Positions 1 through 10,821 of a stretch of DNA of 64,000 nucleotides are shown in pieces. Made by a program: the position numbers and the translations under genes. The notes beneath the pieces were generated by a model that worked only from the letters and a program-made list of their open reading frames with translations, did no database searches and was not told the origin of the DNA. The stretch covers positions 1 through 64,000 of the forward strand of contig JAKLDR010000002.1 of NCBI GenBank assembly GCA_022703445.1, in the 5' to 3' direction. Within the stretch, counting starts at the first letter, position 1; each line of letters opens with the position of its first letter. Source of the DNA: Planctomycetota bacterium. Lineage in GTDB: Bacteria > Planctomycetota > SZUA-567 > JAKLDR01.

Positions 1-1480
1 GGGCCGGCCACCACTGTGAAGGTCAGATCGCTTCCCTCGACGTCCGAACCAGTCAGGGTGACGTCCCCAGGCGTGTCTTCATCCGTCGTAACCGCCTGGG
101 CATCGGCCACCGGGGCATCGTTGACTGCGGTGACAGTGATGGACACCGTCGCCTCATCCGAGTCCGCGTGTCCATCGTTCACTTTGAAGGTAAAGGAGTC
201 CGAGCCGCTCCAGTTGGCCGCTGGAGTGTAGGTGCGGCTGGCGCCTGTGCCGGAGAGCGTGCCGTGGCTCGGACCGGCTGTCACCGTGTAGGCGAGCTGG
301 TCGCCGTCCACATCCGAGGCGGTCAGAGTGATGGCCTTCGGTGTGTCCTCGGCGGTGGTCACGGCCTGGGCGTTAGCCACCGGGGTATCGTTGACCGCGG
401 TGACGGTAACCGACACGGTGGCCGGCGTCGAGTCGGCGGTCCCGTCGTTGACCTTGAAGGTGAAGGAGTCCGAACCGTTCCAGTTCGCCGCTGGAGTGTA
501 GGTCAGGGCCGGAGCTGTGCCGGTTAACGTCCCGTGCGCCGGAGCAGCGACCACCGTGAAGGTCAGATCGCTTCCCTCGACGTCCGAACCAGTCAGGGTG
601 ACGTCCCCAGGCGTGTCTTCATCCGTCGTAACCGCCTGGGCATCGGCCACCGGGACATCATTGACTGCGGTGACGGTGATCGACACCGTGGCCTCCGTCG
701 AGTCGACGGTGCCATCGTTCACCTTGAAGGTGAAGGAGTCCGAACCGTTCCAGTTCGCCGCGGGAGTGTAGGTGCGGCTGGCGCCGGAGCCAGACAGTGT
801 GCCGTGTGCCGGAGCAGAGACCACCGTGAAGGTCAGCGCGCTTCCCTCGACGTCCGAACCGGTCAAGGTGATGGCCTTAGGTGTGTCCTCGGCGGTGGTC
901 ACGGCCTGGGCGTTAGCCACCGGGGTATCGTTGGCCGCGGTGACGGTAACCGGCACGGTGGCCGGCGTCGAGTCGGCGGTCCCGTCGTTGACCTTGAAGG
1001 TGAAGGAGTCCGAACCGTTCCAGTTCGCCTCAGGAGTGTAGGTCAGGGCCGGAGCTGTGCCAGTCAACGTCCCATGCGCCGGAGCAGTGACCACCGTGAA
1101 GGTCAGATCGCTTCCCTCGACGTCCGAACCGGTCAGGGTGATGTCCTTCGGCGTGTCTTCCGCGGTGGTCACGGCCTGGGCATCCGCCACCGGGGCATCG
1201 TTGACCGCGGTCACGGTGATGGACACCGTGGCCTCGGCAGAGTCTGCACGACCGTCGTTGACCTTGAAGGTGAAGCTGTCCGAGCCGTTCCAGTTCGCCG
1301 TCGGGGTGTAGGTCAGGGCTGGAGCCGTCCCAGTCAGTGCCCCGTGCGCCGGCCCGGCCACCACCGTGTAGGTAAGTGGATCGTCGTCCGCGTCAGAGGC
1401 TGTCAGGGTTATGGCCTTCGGCGTGTCCTCGGCCGTGGTGACCGACTGGTCGTTGGCAACGGGGACGGCGTTGGGTACAT
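1..1480 (-). repeat. Tandem ~270-bp cadherin-like (tandem-95 type) coding repeats with a 540-bp higher-order period
   Basis: Units of about 90 codons repeat the pattern VTTAEDTP..ITLTGSDVEGS..TFTVV.APAHGTL, with a NWNGSDSFTFKVNDG motif in the second half. The roughly 100 bases at 21-120 recur almost unchanged at 561-660, two units away. This shows recent duplication of pairs or gene conversion. The array continues past the left edge. Confidence 0.85.
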
Positions 1481-4400
1481 GGACGGTCCAAGTCTGAGTG
1501 ACCGTCCCGCCGCGCCCGTCGGAGACAGTGACGGTGATCGTGTGGTCGCCAATGTCGGCCCTCAGGGGACTGTAGTTCATGGTGTTGACCGCCACGGGCA
1601 CATTGTCGCCGTCGATCTTCCACGCGTAGCTGAGCGTGTCGTCGTCGGGATCCCAGACGTCGACAGCGAAGGCCTGGGTGGCGCCCACCGCCACCGTGGC
1701 CGGATCATCCGGGCTGAACGAGGAGATCTCGGGCACCTGGTTGGAAACTGTGAGGGTCACCGCCACAGTCTGCGGGCTGTTGCTCGCGTTCGGATCGGCC
1801 ACGGTCACCGTGCCGGTGTAGGTGCCTGGCGACAGGCTGATCGGAGGCCGGTAGCGGGCGCCGGTGTTCAGGTAGCCGCCATCGCCGCCGCCCCAGACGA
1901 TCATCTCCGTGCCAGTCCATACCGCCGTGTGACTTCGGCGGCCTGTCGGAGTCCCGGTTGTAGAGGTGGCCGCGGACCAGGAGTCGGTGGTCGGGTTGTA
2001 GCGCCCTCCAGTAACGACGTTGCCGGTGTTGGCGGCATTGGAGCCGCCCCACACGATCATCTCGGAGCCAGCCCAAGCGGCGCTATGGGCGAGGCGCGCG
2101 TCCGGCGCGCCCGTCGTGGAGACAGTCCCGGTCCAGGTGTCGGTCGCCGGGTTGTAGCGCCCACCGGTGTTCACCGGGTTCGTACCGTTGTGCCCGCCCC
2201 AGACGATCATCTCCGTCCCGGTCCACACCGCGCGGGAGTGCAGCCGCGCCGAGGGAGCGTTGGTGGTGCTCATGGCCGTCCAGGTGTCTGTGACAGGGTT
2301 GTAGCGTGCCCCGGTGTTCACTACGCCGGAGCCGTCATGCCCGCTCCACAGGATCATCTCGGTGCCGGTCCACACGGCCGCATGGAACCGTCGCGCGGCC
2401 GGCGCATTGACCGTCGAGACGGCATTCGACCAGGAATCCAGCGCCGGGTCGTACCGGTATCCCGTGTTGACCATGGCGTCCCCGGCGACGTACCCGCCCC
2501 AGATGATCATCTCCTTCCCGGTCCAGACGGCGCTGTGGCACCTGCGCCCCTCCGGCCCGCCGACCGTCGTAATGCCTCCGGTCCATGTGTTCGTGACTGG
2601 GTCGTAACGCCCGCCGGACGTGACCGGGGCGCCGCCCATGCTGGTGCGGCCGCCCCAGACGATCATCTCCTTGCCGGTCCAGACTGCGCTCTGGTCCTCT
2701 CTGCCAACGGGGGCGCCAGTGGTAGTGGTCGTCCCCGTCCAGGCCTCCGCCTGGCTGACCACCGCCGAGACGGTCAAGGTGTCCGTCTCCGTGGTGGTCG
2801 TGCCCCACGTCGGCGAGACCTGCAGCCAGGGCTTGTTACCGGAGGCTGTCCAAGCCAGGGTGCCGACCCCCGGGTTGGTCACCGACGCAGACTGGGCGGC
2901 TGGATTCGTCCCCTTGGTAGTCGAGAAGTCCATCGTGGCCGGGGCCAGGCCGATGGTCGGCTTGACGACCTCCAGAGTCACCGTAACCGCCTGGGGGTTG
3001 TTGGTCGCGATCGGGTCGGTCACCGTAACCGTGCCGGTGTAGGTGCCGACGGCCAGACTGAGTGGCGGTCGGTAGCGCTTGCCTGTAGCAAGCACGCTGC
3101 CGTCGTAACCACCCCAGGCCACAAGCTCTTTGCCGGTCCAAACCATCTGGTGGTCACGCCGTGCCGACAATGCTCCGTTCACTGCCGTGGCGCCCAACCA
3201 AGAGTTGCTGACCGGGTCGTAGCGCGCGCCAGTATCGGTGTAACCGCTCTGCGGACAACCGCCCCAGACGATCATCTCGCTGCCCGTCCACACCGCCTCA
3301 TGCGAGCTGCGTCCTGACGGCGCGTTGGTCGTTGAGACTGTTCCTGTCCAAGAGTCGGTGGCTGGGTCGTACCGCGCGCCGGTGCCATAAGCGGAACTGC
3401 CCTGCCAGCCTCCCCAGATGATCATCTCCGATCCGGTCCATACGGCGGAGTGCTCTTCGCGAGCACTCGGAGCGCCAGTATTGGTCATCGGGGCCCAGGT
3501 GTCGGTTGCGGGGTCGTACCGCGCGCCGTCGCTCAGGAACGTCCATGGGCCTGTCCCTTGGCAACCGCCCCAGACTATCATCTCCGTCCCGGTCCAGACT
3601 GCCCCGTGGGCCCATCGGGCGCTAGGCGCGTTGGTCGTGGACATGGAACTCCAGGTGTCCGTTACCGGGTTATAGCGAGCCCCGCTGTTGGTTGCAGTTT
3701 CACTGCCGGGGCCACCGGTGTCTCCGCCCCAGATAATCATCTCTCTGCCGGTCCAGACCGCGCTGTGCATGTTCCTTGCCGAAGGCGCACCAGTTGTAGA
3801 GATGGACCCCGACCAGGCATCAGTTGCCGGGTCGTAACGGCCGCTCGTCCCTGTCACGTGGTTGCCGCTGTCCAGTCCGCCCCAGACAATGACCTCTTTC
3901 CCGGTCCACACCGCGCTGAATTTGCGTCGTGCCCCTGGCGCCCCCGCCGTGCTCGTCGCTGTGGTCCACGCCTCACCCTGGCTGACCACCGCCGAGACGG
4001 TCAGGGTGTCCGTCTCCGTGGTGGTCGTGCCCCACGTCGGCGAGACTTGCAGCCAGGGCTTGTTCCCGGAGGCTGTCCAGGCCAGGGTGGTGCCTCCGCT
4101 GTTCGTGACCGATACCGCCTGGGACGCCGGGTTCAGCCCCACCGTCGCCGTGTAGGAGAGCGCCGCCGGTGCCAGGCCGATGGCCGGCGGCTGGGCCACC
4201 GTGAGGGTCACGGCGATCAGCCGCGGGCTGTTGTCGGCGTCCGGCGCGGTCACGGTGATGGTTGCTTCGTAGGTGCCGGCGGTCAGGGCCGAGGCGTCGT
4301 ACGTGACCGCGATGGTATCGGTCTCGCCGGCCGAGTCGCCCGAGGTCGGATCGCAGGCCAGCCAGGCCACGTCGTCGCTGATCGTATAGGCCATCGTGCC

Positions 4401-7061
4401 GCCGCCGAAGTTGCAGACCGTGAAGGTTGTGGCCGCGGGATTCGCGCCGACCAGGCAGGTGGGGTCCAGCGTGGTCTTGTTGAGCACCAGATGCGGACCG
4501 ACCACCGTGAGCGTTACAGCGATTGTCTGAGGACTGTTGTCGGCGCTGGCCGCGGCCACGGTGATCGTGGCGTTGTAGGTCCCGGGGGCCAGGGCATCGG
4601 TGTCGTAGCTCACGGTGATCGTGTCGGCCTCGCCAGCGGAGTCCCCGGAGTCGGGAGTGCAGGCCAGCCAGCCGGCATCGTCGCTCACCGTGTAGTTCAT
4701 GGTGCCGGGGCTCGAGTTGCGCACAGTGAAAGTCTGCGCGGTGGCATCGGCCCCCTGCAGGCAGGACTGGCTCAGGGTCGTCTTGTTGAGGACCATGTGC
4801 GGGGTGGTCACGGTCAGGGTGACGGCAATGGTCCGGGGGCTATTGTCGGCGTCGGCGGAGGTCACGGTTATGACCGCGTTGTAGGTGCCAGGGGCCAGGG
4901 CCCCCGCGTCGTAGTGGACAGTTATGCTGTCGACCTCGCCGGTCGAGTCTCCGGAGATCGGATCGCACGCCAGCCAGGCCACGTCGTCGCTGATCGTGTA
5001 GTTAAGCGTGGCCCCTCCGGAGTTCCGCACCGTGAAGGCCTGGTCGGCGGCATTGGCCCCCTGGGTGCAGGTTGGGCTGAGCGTGGCAGTGCTGAGCATC
5101 AGATGCGGCCCGGCCACGGTGAGGGTCACGGCAATCGTCAGCGGACCGTTGTCCGCCTCCGGCGAGGTCACGGTGATGGTGGCGTCATACGTGCCCGGGG
5201 CCATCCCGGCAGTATCGTAGCTGACTGTGATGGTGTCCGTCTCGCCGGTCGAGTCTCCCGAAACCGGATCGCAGCCCAGCCAGGCGACGTTGTCGCTGAT
5301 CGTGTAGGTCAAGGCCCCGCCGGTGGAGTTGCGTACCGTGAACGTTTGGTTGGCGGCGTTGACGCCTTGCAGGCACGAGGGGCTGAGCGTGGTCTTGTTG
5401 AGCACCAGGTGCGGCGGGGTCACCGTGAGCGTCACCGCGATGGTCTGCGGGCTGTTGTCCGCCTCCGGCGAAGTCACGGTGATGGTGGCGCTGTAGGTGC
5501 CCGCCACCAGGCCGGCGGTGTCGTAGCTGACGGTGATGGTGTCGGTGTCGCCGGTCGAGTCTCCCGAAACCGGATCGCAGCCCAGCCAGGCCACGTTGTC
5601 GCTGATCGTGTAGGTCATGGTGCCGCCGACGGAGTTGCGCACGGTGAAGGTCTGGCTGGAAGCGTTGGCTCCCCTCAGACAGGACGGGCTCAGCGTGGCA
5701 GTGCTGCGCACCAGGTGCGGCGGGGTCACCGTCAGCGTGACTGCAATCGTCTGAGGACTGTTGCTGGCATCGGCCGAGGCCACAGTGATGGTGGCGGTGT
5801 AGGTGCCGGGGGGCAGGGCGTCGGTGTCGTAGCTGACGGCGATGGTGTCAGACTCCCCCGTGGAGCTTCCCGAGGCCGGACTGCATGAGAGCCAGGCGGC
5901 GTCGTCGCTGATCGTGTATTCCAGCGTCACTGCGCCAGAGTTGCGCACTGTGAAGCTCTGGGCGGCGGCATCCTGCCCATGCAGGCAGGTGGCACTGATG
6001 GCCGCGGTGCTGAGCGTGATGGTCGGCCCCGTTACCGTCAGCGTAACCGTCACCGTGTTAGTCTCTTGAGCGCCATACTGGGTCTTGTACGAGAAGCTGT
6101 CCACGCCTATGAAACCCACAGCCGGCGTGTAGGTGAAAGCCCCATCGCCCTGCAGCGACAAAGATCCGTGAGCCACATCGTTGACCAAGACTGCGGTCAT
6201 CGGCGCGCCGCCGCCGTAGTCGTTGGCCAGTACCCCGGGAGCAGCCACCGTAAGCACGTTGCCGCGGAGGACCTGATAGGTCTCGGGGTCTGCGCCTGGC
6301 TCCCACGCCGCCACACTGACGTTGTCGAGTTGCGTGGTGCAAGTGACCATTCCCACTCTGCCATAGAAGGCCACGCGGTACTCATACGGGTCAAGCCCGG
6401 CCACGAAGTAGTTTGTGCACACGACGGCTGTCGTTGCGCCAGACTGGAGCGTCACGTTCACGCTGGAGCCACCGGTCACAGCTTGGAGCCGGACATCCGC
6501 TGATATCCATCCGCCGCTCTTGAGCGTTATGCCCAACGGGCTCACGTCTATCTCAGTCAGCTTGGCCCCATTCCAGTGGATAGACACGTGGTTGCTGTTA
6601 CCGTCGTATTCAGGGTTCCTCCAGATGTCAAATCCCACTCCAAAGGCTCCGGCCAGGTTGGGGTCCTCGCAGGTTGCCAGGTACGGACCCGCGCCGGTTG
6701 TCCCGTAGGTGGCCGTGGGCAGCAGCAGGAAGCCTATCCCGTCGGCATCCCCTGCGGTGAACCTGAAGTCGAACCGCGCTTTCACCGATGGGAACGGCCC
6801 CTCATCAGCACGGTCGAAGGCAATGCTGTTGATCTGATCCCAGGACCCCGCTTGCGTGAGGCGCACCGTCCCACTGACAATGGCCGGTCCTGGGGTGCTT
6901 AGATGCTTCGTGAGCGTATAGGGTGTTCCAGGCTCGTCGAAGTTGTTGTAGGTGCCGAGGTTGCCGGAAGTCGGCGCGCCCTCACCGGCAATCTGGTACG
7001 CGGCCGTCGCGGCCGCGGCTGCCGCCGAGAGGGCCAGGATGATGGCTGCTGCGCTCTTCAT
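1..7061 (-). CDS. Giant secreted multi-domain adhesin-like protein (lectin, BACON-like, kelch, cadherin-like repeats), C-terminus beyond left edge
   Basis: Reading from ATG at 7061 the frame stays open to the window edge, about 2,353 codons; the frame was spot-checked at many repeat units. Residues 1-21 form a signal peptide (MKSAAAIILALS then Ala-rich). About 38-250 resemble an L-type lectin-like domain (DGIGFLLL, GVGFDIW, NHVSIHWNG). About 255-340 are cadherin-like/Big_9 (APGVLANDYGGG). About 341-953 are six tandem ~97-residue BACON-like units, each with a Cys pair (e.g. LSPSC and WLGCDP). Next come two further BACON-like domains, each interrupted by six kelch-like units (AVWTGTEMIVWGG). 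A PKD-like domain and ~90-residue cadherin-like repeats (NWNGSDSFTFKVNDG) follow. Likely exported and used for surface binding or adhesion; ligand unknown. No sortase, PEP-CTERM or T9SS signal can be judged because the C-terminus is missing. The long plus-strand frames over this region are shadows of the repeats. Confidence 0.9.
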   Translation of the reverse strand, partial: MKSAAAIILALSAAAAAATAAYQIAGEGAPTSGNLGTYNNFDEPGTPYTLTKHLSTPGPAIVSGTVRLTQAGSWDQINSIAFDRADEGPFPSVKARFDFRFTAGDADGIGFLLLPTATYGTTGAGPYLATCEDPNLAGAFGVGFDIWRNPEYDGNSNHVSIHWNGAKLTEIDVSPLGITLKSGGWISADVRLQAVTGGSSVNVTLQSGATTAVVCTNYFVAGLDPYEYRVAFYGRVGMVTCTTQLDNVSVAAWEPGADPETYQVLRGNVLTVAAPGVLANDYGGGAPMTAVLVNDVAHGSLSLQGDGAFTYTPAVGFIGVDSFSYKTQYGAQETNTVTVTLTVTGPTITLSTAAISATCLHGQDAAAQSFTVRNSGAVTLEYTISDDAAWLSCSPASGSSTGESDTIAVSYDTDALPPGTYTATITVASADASNSPQTIAVTLTVTPPHLVRSTATLSPSCLRGANASSQTFTVRNSVGGTMTYTISDNVAWLGCDPVSGDSTGDTDTITVSYDTAGLVAGTYSATITVTSPEADNSPQTIAVTLTVTPPHLVLNKTTLSPSCLQGVNAANQTFTVRNSTGGALTYTISDNVAWLGCDPVSGDSTGETDTITVSYDTAGMAPGTYDATITVTSPEADNGPLTIAVTLTVAGPHLMLSTATLSPTCTQGANAADQAFTVRNSGGATLNYTISDDVAWLACDPISGDSTGEVDSITVHYDAGALAPGTYNAVITVTSADADNSPRTIAVTLTVTTPHMVLNKTTLSQSCLQGADATAQTFTVRNSSPGTMNYTVSDDAGWLACTPDSGDSAGEADTITVSYDTDALAPGTYNATITVAAASADNSPQTIAVTLTVVGPHLVLNKTTLDPTCLVGANPAATTFTVCNFGGGTMAYTISDDVAWLACDPTSGDSAGETDTIAVTYDASALTAGTYEATITVTAPDADNSPRLIAVTLTVAQPPAIGLAPAALSYTATVGLNPASQAVSVTNSGGTTLAWTASGNKPWLQVSPTWGTTTTETDTLTVSAVVSQGEAWTTATSTAGAPGARRKFSAVWTGKEVIVWGGLDSGNHVTGTSGRYDPATDAWSGSISTTGAPSARNMHSAVWTGREMIIWGGDTGGPGSETATNSGARYNPVTDTWSSMSTTNAPSARWAHGAVWTGTEMIVWGGCQGTGPWTFLSDGARYDPATDTWAPMTNTGAPSAREEHSAVWTGSEMIIWGGWQGSSAYGTGARYDPATDSWTGTVSTTNAPSGRSSHEAVWTGSEMIVWGGCPQSGYTDTGARYDPVSNSWLGATAVNGALSARRDHQMVWTGKELVAWGGYDGSVLATGKRYRPPLSLAVGTYTGTVTVTDPIATNNPQAVTVTLEVVKPTIGLAPATMDFSTTKGTNPAAQSASVTNPGVGTLAWTASGNKPWLQVSPTWGTTTTETDTLTVSAVVSQAEAWTGTTTTTGAPVGREDQSAVWTGKEMIVWGGRTSMGGAPVTSGGRYDPVTNTWTGGITTVGGPEGRRCHSAVWTGKEMIIWGGYVAGDAMVNTGYRYDPALDSWSNAVSTVNAPAARRFHAAVWTGTEMILWSGHDGSGVVNTGARYNPVTDTWTAMSTTNAPSARLHSRAVWTGTEMIVWGGHNGTNPVNTGGRYNPATDTWTGTVSTTGAPDARLAHSAAWAGSEMIVWGGSNAANTGNVVTGGRYNPTTDSWSAATSTTGTPTGRRSHTAVWTGTEMIVWGGGDGGYLNTGARYRPPISLSPGTYTGTVTVADPNASNSPQTVAVTLTVSNQVPEISSFSPDDPATVAVGATQAFAVDVWDPDDDTLSYAWKIDGDNVPVAVNTMNYSPLRADIGDHTITVTVSDGRGGTVTQTWTVHVPNAVPVANDQSVTTAEDTPKAITLTASDADDDPLTYTVVAGPAHGALTGTAPALTYTPTANWNGSDSFTFKVNDGRADSAEATVSITVTAVNDAPVADAQAVTTAEDTPKDITLTGSDVEGSDLTFTVVTAPAHGTLTGTAPALTYTPEANWNGSDSFTFKVNDGTADSTPATVPVTVTAANDTPVANAQAVTTAEDTPKAITLTGSDVEGSALTFTVVSAPAHGTLSGSGASRTYTPAANWNGSDSFTFKVNDGTVDSTEATVSITVTAVNDVPVADAQAVTTDEDTPGDVTLTGSDVEGSDLTFTVVAAPAHGTLTGTAPALTYTPAANWNGSDSFTFKVNDGTADSTPATVSVTVTAVNDTPVANAQAVTTAEDTPKAITLTASDVDGDQLAYTVTAGPSHGTLSGTGASRTYTPAANWSGSDSFTFKVNDGHADSDEATVSITVTAVNDAPVADAQAVTTDEDTPGDVTLTGSDVEGSDLTFTVVAG
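1750..4190 (-). repeat. Two tandem ~1.2-kb modules: BACON-like domain split by a six-unit kelch cassette
   Basis: Copy A spans about 4190-2975 and copy B about 2970-1750. Both begin with half a BACON-like domain (SGNKPWLQVSPTWG, then TDTLTVSAVVSQ). Both continue with six kelch-like units ending IVWGG or IIWGG, and end with the missing half (YRPP.SL then VGTYTGTVTVTDP in A, PGTYTGTVTVADP in B). The nucleotide words around 3980-4080 and 2757-2855 are almost identical, so the module was duplicated as one piece. Confidence 0.8.
4195..6040 (-). repeat. Six tandem ~291-bp BACON-like coding repeats
   Basis: Six in-frame units of about 97 codons share the pattern TFTVRNS-x-TYTISD-x-AWLxC-P-SGDSTG-TDTI-VSYD-GTY-ATITV-NSPQTIAVTLTV. 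The DNA is visibly similar between units (e.g. the gtcgctgatcgtgta word recurs about every 290 bases). Each unit carries two cysteines at fixed places, compatible with a disulfide per domain. Confidence 0.85.
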
Positions 7062-7182
7062 AGGGCACCCGGCCAAACGAGAGGGTTATTTGGCATAGGC
7101 ATCGTCACATCTCCACCGGACGGTACTCGGGCCAGAATTTCACCGCAACTGCTCCGCCGGCAACGGAGCATGCCTTAAATAA

Positions 7183-7211
7183 AGTATAGCCCAAGTCGCC
7201 TGGCAAGGCAA
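7183..7211 (-). promoter_or_regulatory. Sigma70-like promoter of the giant secreted protein gene
   Basis: On the minus strand TTGCCT (7211-7206), a 17-base spacer and TATACT (7188-7183). Transcription would start near 7176, leaving a leader of about 115 bases before the ATG. The leader begins with a 7-bp hairpin (TGCTCCG/CGGAGCA) and contains a second short one (ACCG/CGGT). I do not recognise a riboswitch class. Confidence 0.55.
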
Positions 7212-7296
7212 TAGCCCAATCACCCCGGTCATGCGCTGCCCCGGAGCTCGGGCCGAAGCCGCCTCTTCCTGCTGGCGCCCGCTCCGTCCGCCTCGC

Positions 7297-9436
7297 TCAG
7301 GCCTTGGCCTGCCCCGCGCACTCCGCCAGGTCGGCGATGGCCTCGGCGTAGAGCCGGTAGATGGCCCCCACCAGCGCCAGGCGGTTGGCCCGGACGGCCT
7401 GGTCGTCGACGTTGACGAAGACCTTCTCGAAGAAGGCGTGCAGCGGCCCGGCGAAGCCCTTGACGTAGAGCTCGCTGGCCTCCAGGTAGTCGCCCATGGC
7501 CCACTTGGCGCGGAACTGCGGCGCGACCGCGCCGTAGGCCCGGAAGAGCTCGCGCTCCTCGGGGGCCTGGAGCAGCGCGCCCCGCGGCTCGGCGCCGGCG
7601 CCGGCGGCCTCCGGGGCCTTGCGGTAGATGTTCCGGGCGCGCTCGATCACCGTGCAGAGCTCGGCGAAGCCCTGGCGGCGGGCCATCTCGGCCACCGCCC
7701 CGAGCCGGGCGTCGAGCTCGGTGAGGTTGTCGAAGCCCGCGCCCAGCACCGCGCGGAGCACCTCCACCCGGCCGCCGGCGTCCTCGAGGAGCGCCACCTC
7801 CAGCCGGTCGCGGAGGAAGTCGGCGATCCTGGCCAGCAGTTCGTCGCCGGCGCCCCCGAGCATGCCCTGCTGGCGGTAGAGGTCGCGGGCGCGCTCCAGG
7901 ATCTTGCGCAGCCCCGGGCCGTTCCGGAAGAGCTTGGCGGCGCGGATGATGGCGATGGCCCCCAGCGCCGCGCGGCGCAGCGCGTAGGGGTCCTTGCTGC
8001 CGGTGGGCGCCAGCCCCGCCGCGAAGCCGCCGACGATGCTGTCGAACTTGTCGGCCAGGGCCACGATCCGGCCGACCTGGCTGCGGGGCAGCTCCATGGC
8101 CGCGGTGCGCGGGAGGTAGTGCTCCTCGATGGCCTGGCGGACGGAGGACGGCTCCCCGTCCTCCTTGGCGTAGTAGCGGCCCATGGTGCCCTGGAGCTCG
8201 GGGAACTCGAAGACCGCCTTGGTGACCAGGTCGCACTTGGAGAGCAGCGCCGCGCGGGCGGCGGCGTCGGCCACGCCGTCCTCCTGGCCGCTCTCGATGG
8301 CCAGCCAGCGGGAGAGCGAGCCGGTGCGTTCGACCTTCTGGCGCATGCTCCCGAGCTTCTCGTGGAAGACCACGCCCTCCAGGGCGCCGAGCCGCGCATC
8401 CAGGCGCTGCTTCTTGTCCTCGCGCCAGAAGAAGAGCGCGTCGGCCAGCCGCGCGCGGAGCACGCGCTCGTTGCCGGCGCGGATCACCGCCGCCCCGCCG
8501 CCGCCCTTGGGGTCGCGGTTGGCGATGGAGCAGAAGACCGGCAGCAGCCGGCCCTCGGAGTCCTCGATGGGGAAGTAGCGCTGGTGGCCGGTCATGGCCG
8601 CCACGGTTATCTCGGGGGGGAGCTCGCGGCACACGGCCTCGTCGAAGCTGCCGATCACCGCGCCGGGCCACTCCACCAGGTTGGCCACCTCGCGGACCAG
8701 CGCGTCGGAGATCCCGTTCCGGTTGTAGAGCCGCCCGCCGGACTTCTCGGCGGCCTTCTCGGCGCAGGCCCGGACGCGCTCCCGGCGCTCCTGGACGTCG
8801 ACGATGACCTTGCGGCCGCGGAGCACCTCAGCGTACTCGAAGTACCGCGCGGTGCGCAGCGCGAAGGCCTCCGGCGCGTGGAAGGGGTGGCCGTGCGACT
8901 CGCGGCCGGCGGCGACCCCGGCGAAGCTGAAGGGCACGGGCGAGCCGTCCAGCAGGCACAGCATGCTGCGCACCGGCCGGGCGAAGGACGTCCGCGCGCC
9001 GGCGATCCAGCGCATCGACTTGGGGAAGGGCAGCGCCGCGACCAGCCCCGGCAGGAGGCTCATCAGCGCCTCCTCGGCGGAGCCGCCGGCGTGGCGGACC
9101 TCGGCGACCACGTACTTGCCCTCGACCCGGAGGGCATCGAGGGGCACGCCGCACTTCTTGGCGAAGCCCTCGGCGGCCTTGGTGGGCTTGCCGTCCGGCC
9201 CGAAGGCCCGGTCGGCCGGGGGGCCCTGCAGCCGCTCGGACCGCGCCTGGCTGGCCGCGGGCAGGTCCCGCGCGGAGAGCACCAGCCGCCGCGGCGTGCC
9301 GGTGACGGTGACCGCCTCGGCGGGCAGCTCGAAGCCGCGCTCGGCCAGGCCCTTGACGAAGCCGGCCCTGAGGGCCTCCAGCGCCGGCTCGATGTAGCCG
9401 GCCGGGATCTCCTCGGCGGCGATCTCCAGCAGCAGC

Positions 9437-9444
<8 letters not shown>
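7297..9444 (-). CDS. glyS: Glycyl-tRNA synthetase beta subunit
   Basis: 715 residues, the normal length for the beta chain of the bacterial alpha2beta2 glycyl-tRNA synthetase, which charges tRNA-Gly. The N-terminus [17 protein letters not shown] is diagnostic, and the MTGHQRYFP motif sits near residue 290; the C-terminal third is the DALR-type anticodon-binding region. The ATG overlaps the 3' end of glyQ by 8 bases, so the two are translationally coupled. Nothing looks degenerate. The next gene on the strand has its own promoter, so the operon probably ends here. Confidence 0.97.
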
Positions 9445-10420
<976 letters not shown>

Positions 10421-10474
10421 GACGGTTCTCCTTGAGCAAGGCGGTTGTGCCGGAGGTCCTCCGCGGCCCCGGCG

Positions 10475-10503
10475 ATTCTACGCCGGAGGGGGGCAAGTTC
10501 CAA
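10475..10503 (-). promoter_or_regulatory. glyQS promoter
   Basis: Minus strand TTGGAA (10503-10498), 17 bases, TAGAAT (10480-10475). The same TAGAAT -10 word precedes tRNA-Pro, glgA, the NAD(P)H-hydrate epimerase gene and pyrK in this window, which supports it as the house -10 element. Confidence 0.6.
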
Positions 10504-10745
10504 TGCCGAACCGCGGCGCCGGTGCGCAGGCTGAATCATCCTCAGTTTCTGTGCCGTTATCGTTCGGCCGGTCCGGAGTGCGGGGCAGCCCGGGGCTGCC
10601 GTTCGCGGGCGTCCCTGCCCGCTCTCTGCGTGGGAGACCGCCCTCGGCCATCCGGGCCTGCGGCGGTTTCCAGCGCCGCCCCCGCGACGGGCCGACGCGG
10701 ACCAAGACCCTCAGGAAACGGCGGATGATTCAATGCACGCGGCGC
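10504..10745. other. Intergenic stretch between divergent glyQ and lipoprotein promoters; nothing recognised
   Basis: GC-rich non-coding DNA between the two outward-facing promoters. Short open frames exist on both strands, but none has a ribosome-binding site or a recognisable product. No repeat or RNA structure stood out. Confidence 0.5.
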
Positions 10746-10774
10746 TTGAATCCCCGGCGCGGCGCGATTAGGCT
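10746..10774 (+). promoter_or_regulatory. Promoter of the lipoprotein/GH20/SppA run
   Basis: TTGAAT (10746-10751), 17-base spacer, TAGGCT (10769-10774), about 48 bases upstream of the ATG at 10822. The same TAGGCT word follows a perfect TTGACA at 35493-35521. Confidence 0.5.
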
Positions 10775-10821
10775 ATGGCCGCTTCGAGCATCGACCGGGC
10801 AGCCCGTTGGAGATACCGATC

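Noticed and set aside
1..1480. CRISPR array
   Set aside because: The repeats are ~270 bp, in frame and translate to cadherin-like domains; there are no short unique spacers and no cas genes.
534..3317. Long plus-strand open frame over the left end
   Set aside because: It is the antisense shadow of the repeat-rich minus-strand gene. The minus frame gives a signal peptide and recognisable domains without a break; the plus frame gives low-complexity Arg/Gly/Val text and no start signal.
3450..5888. Second long plus-strand frame
   Set aside because: Same reason: antisense of the BACON-like and kelch repeats.
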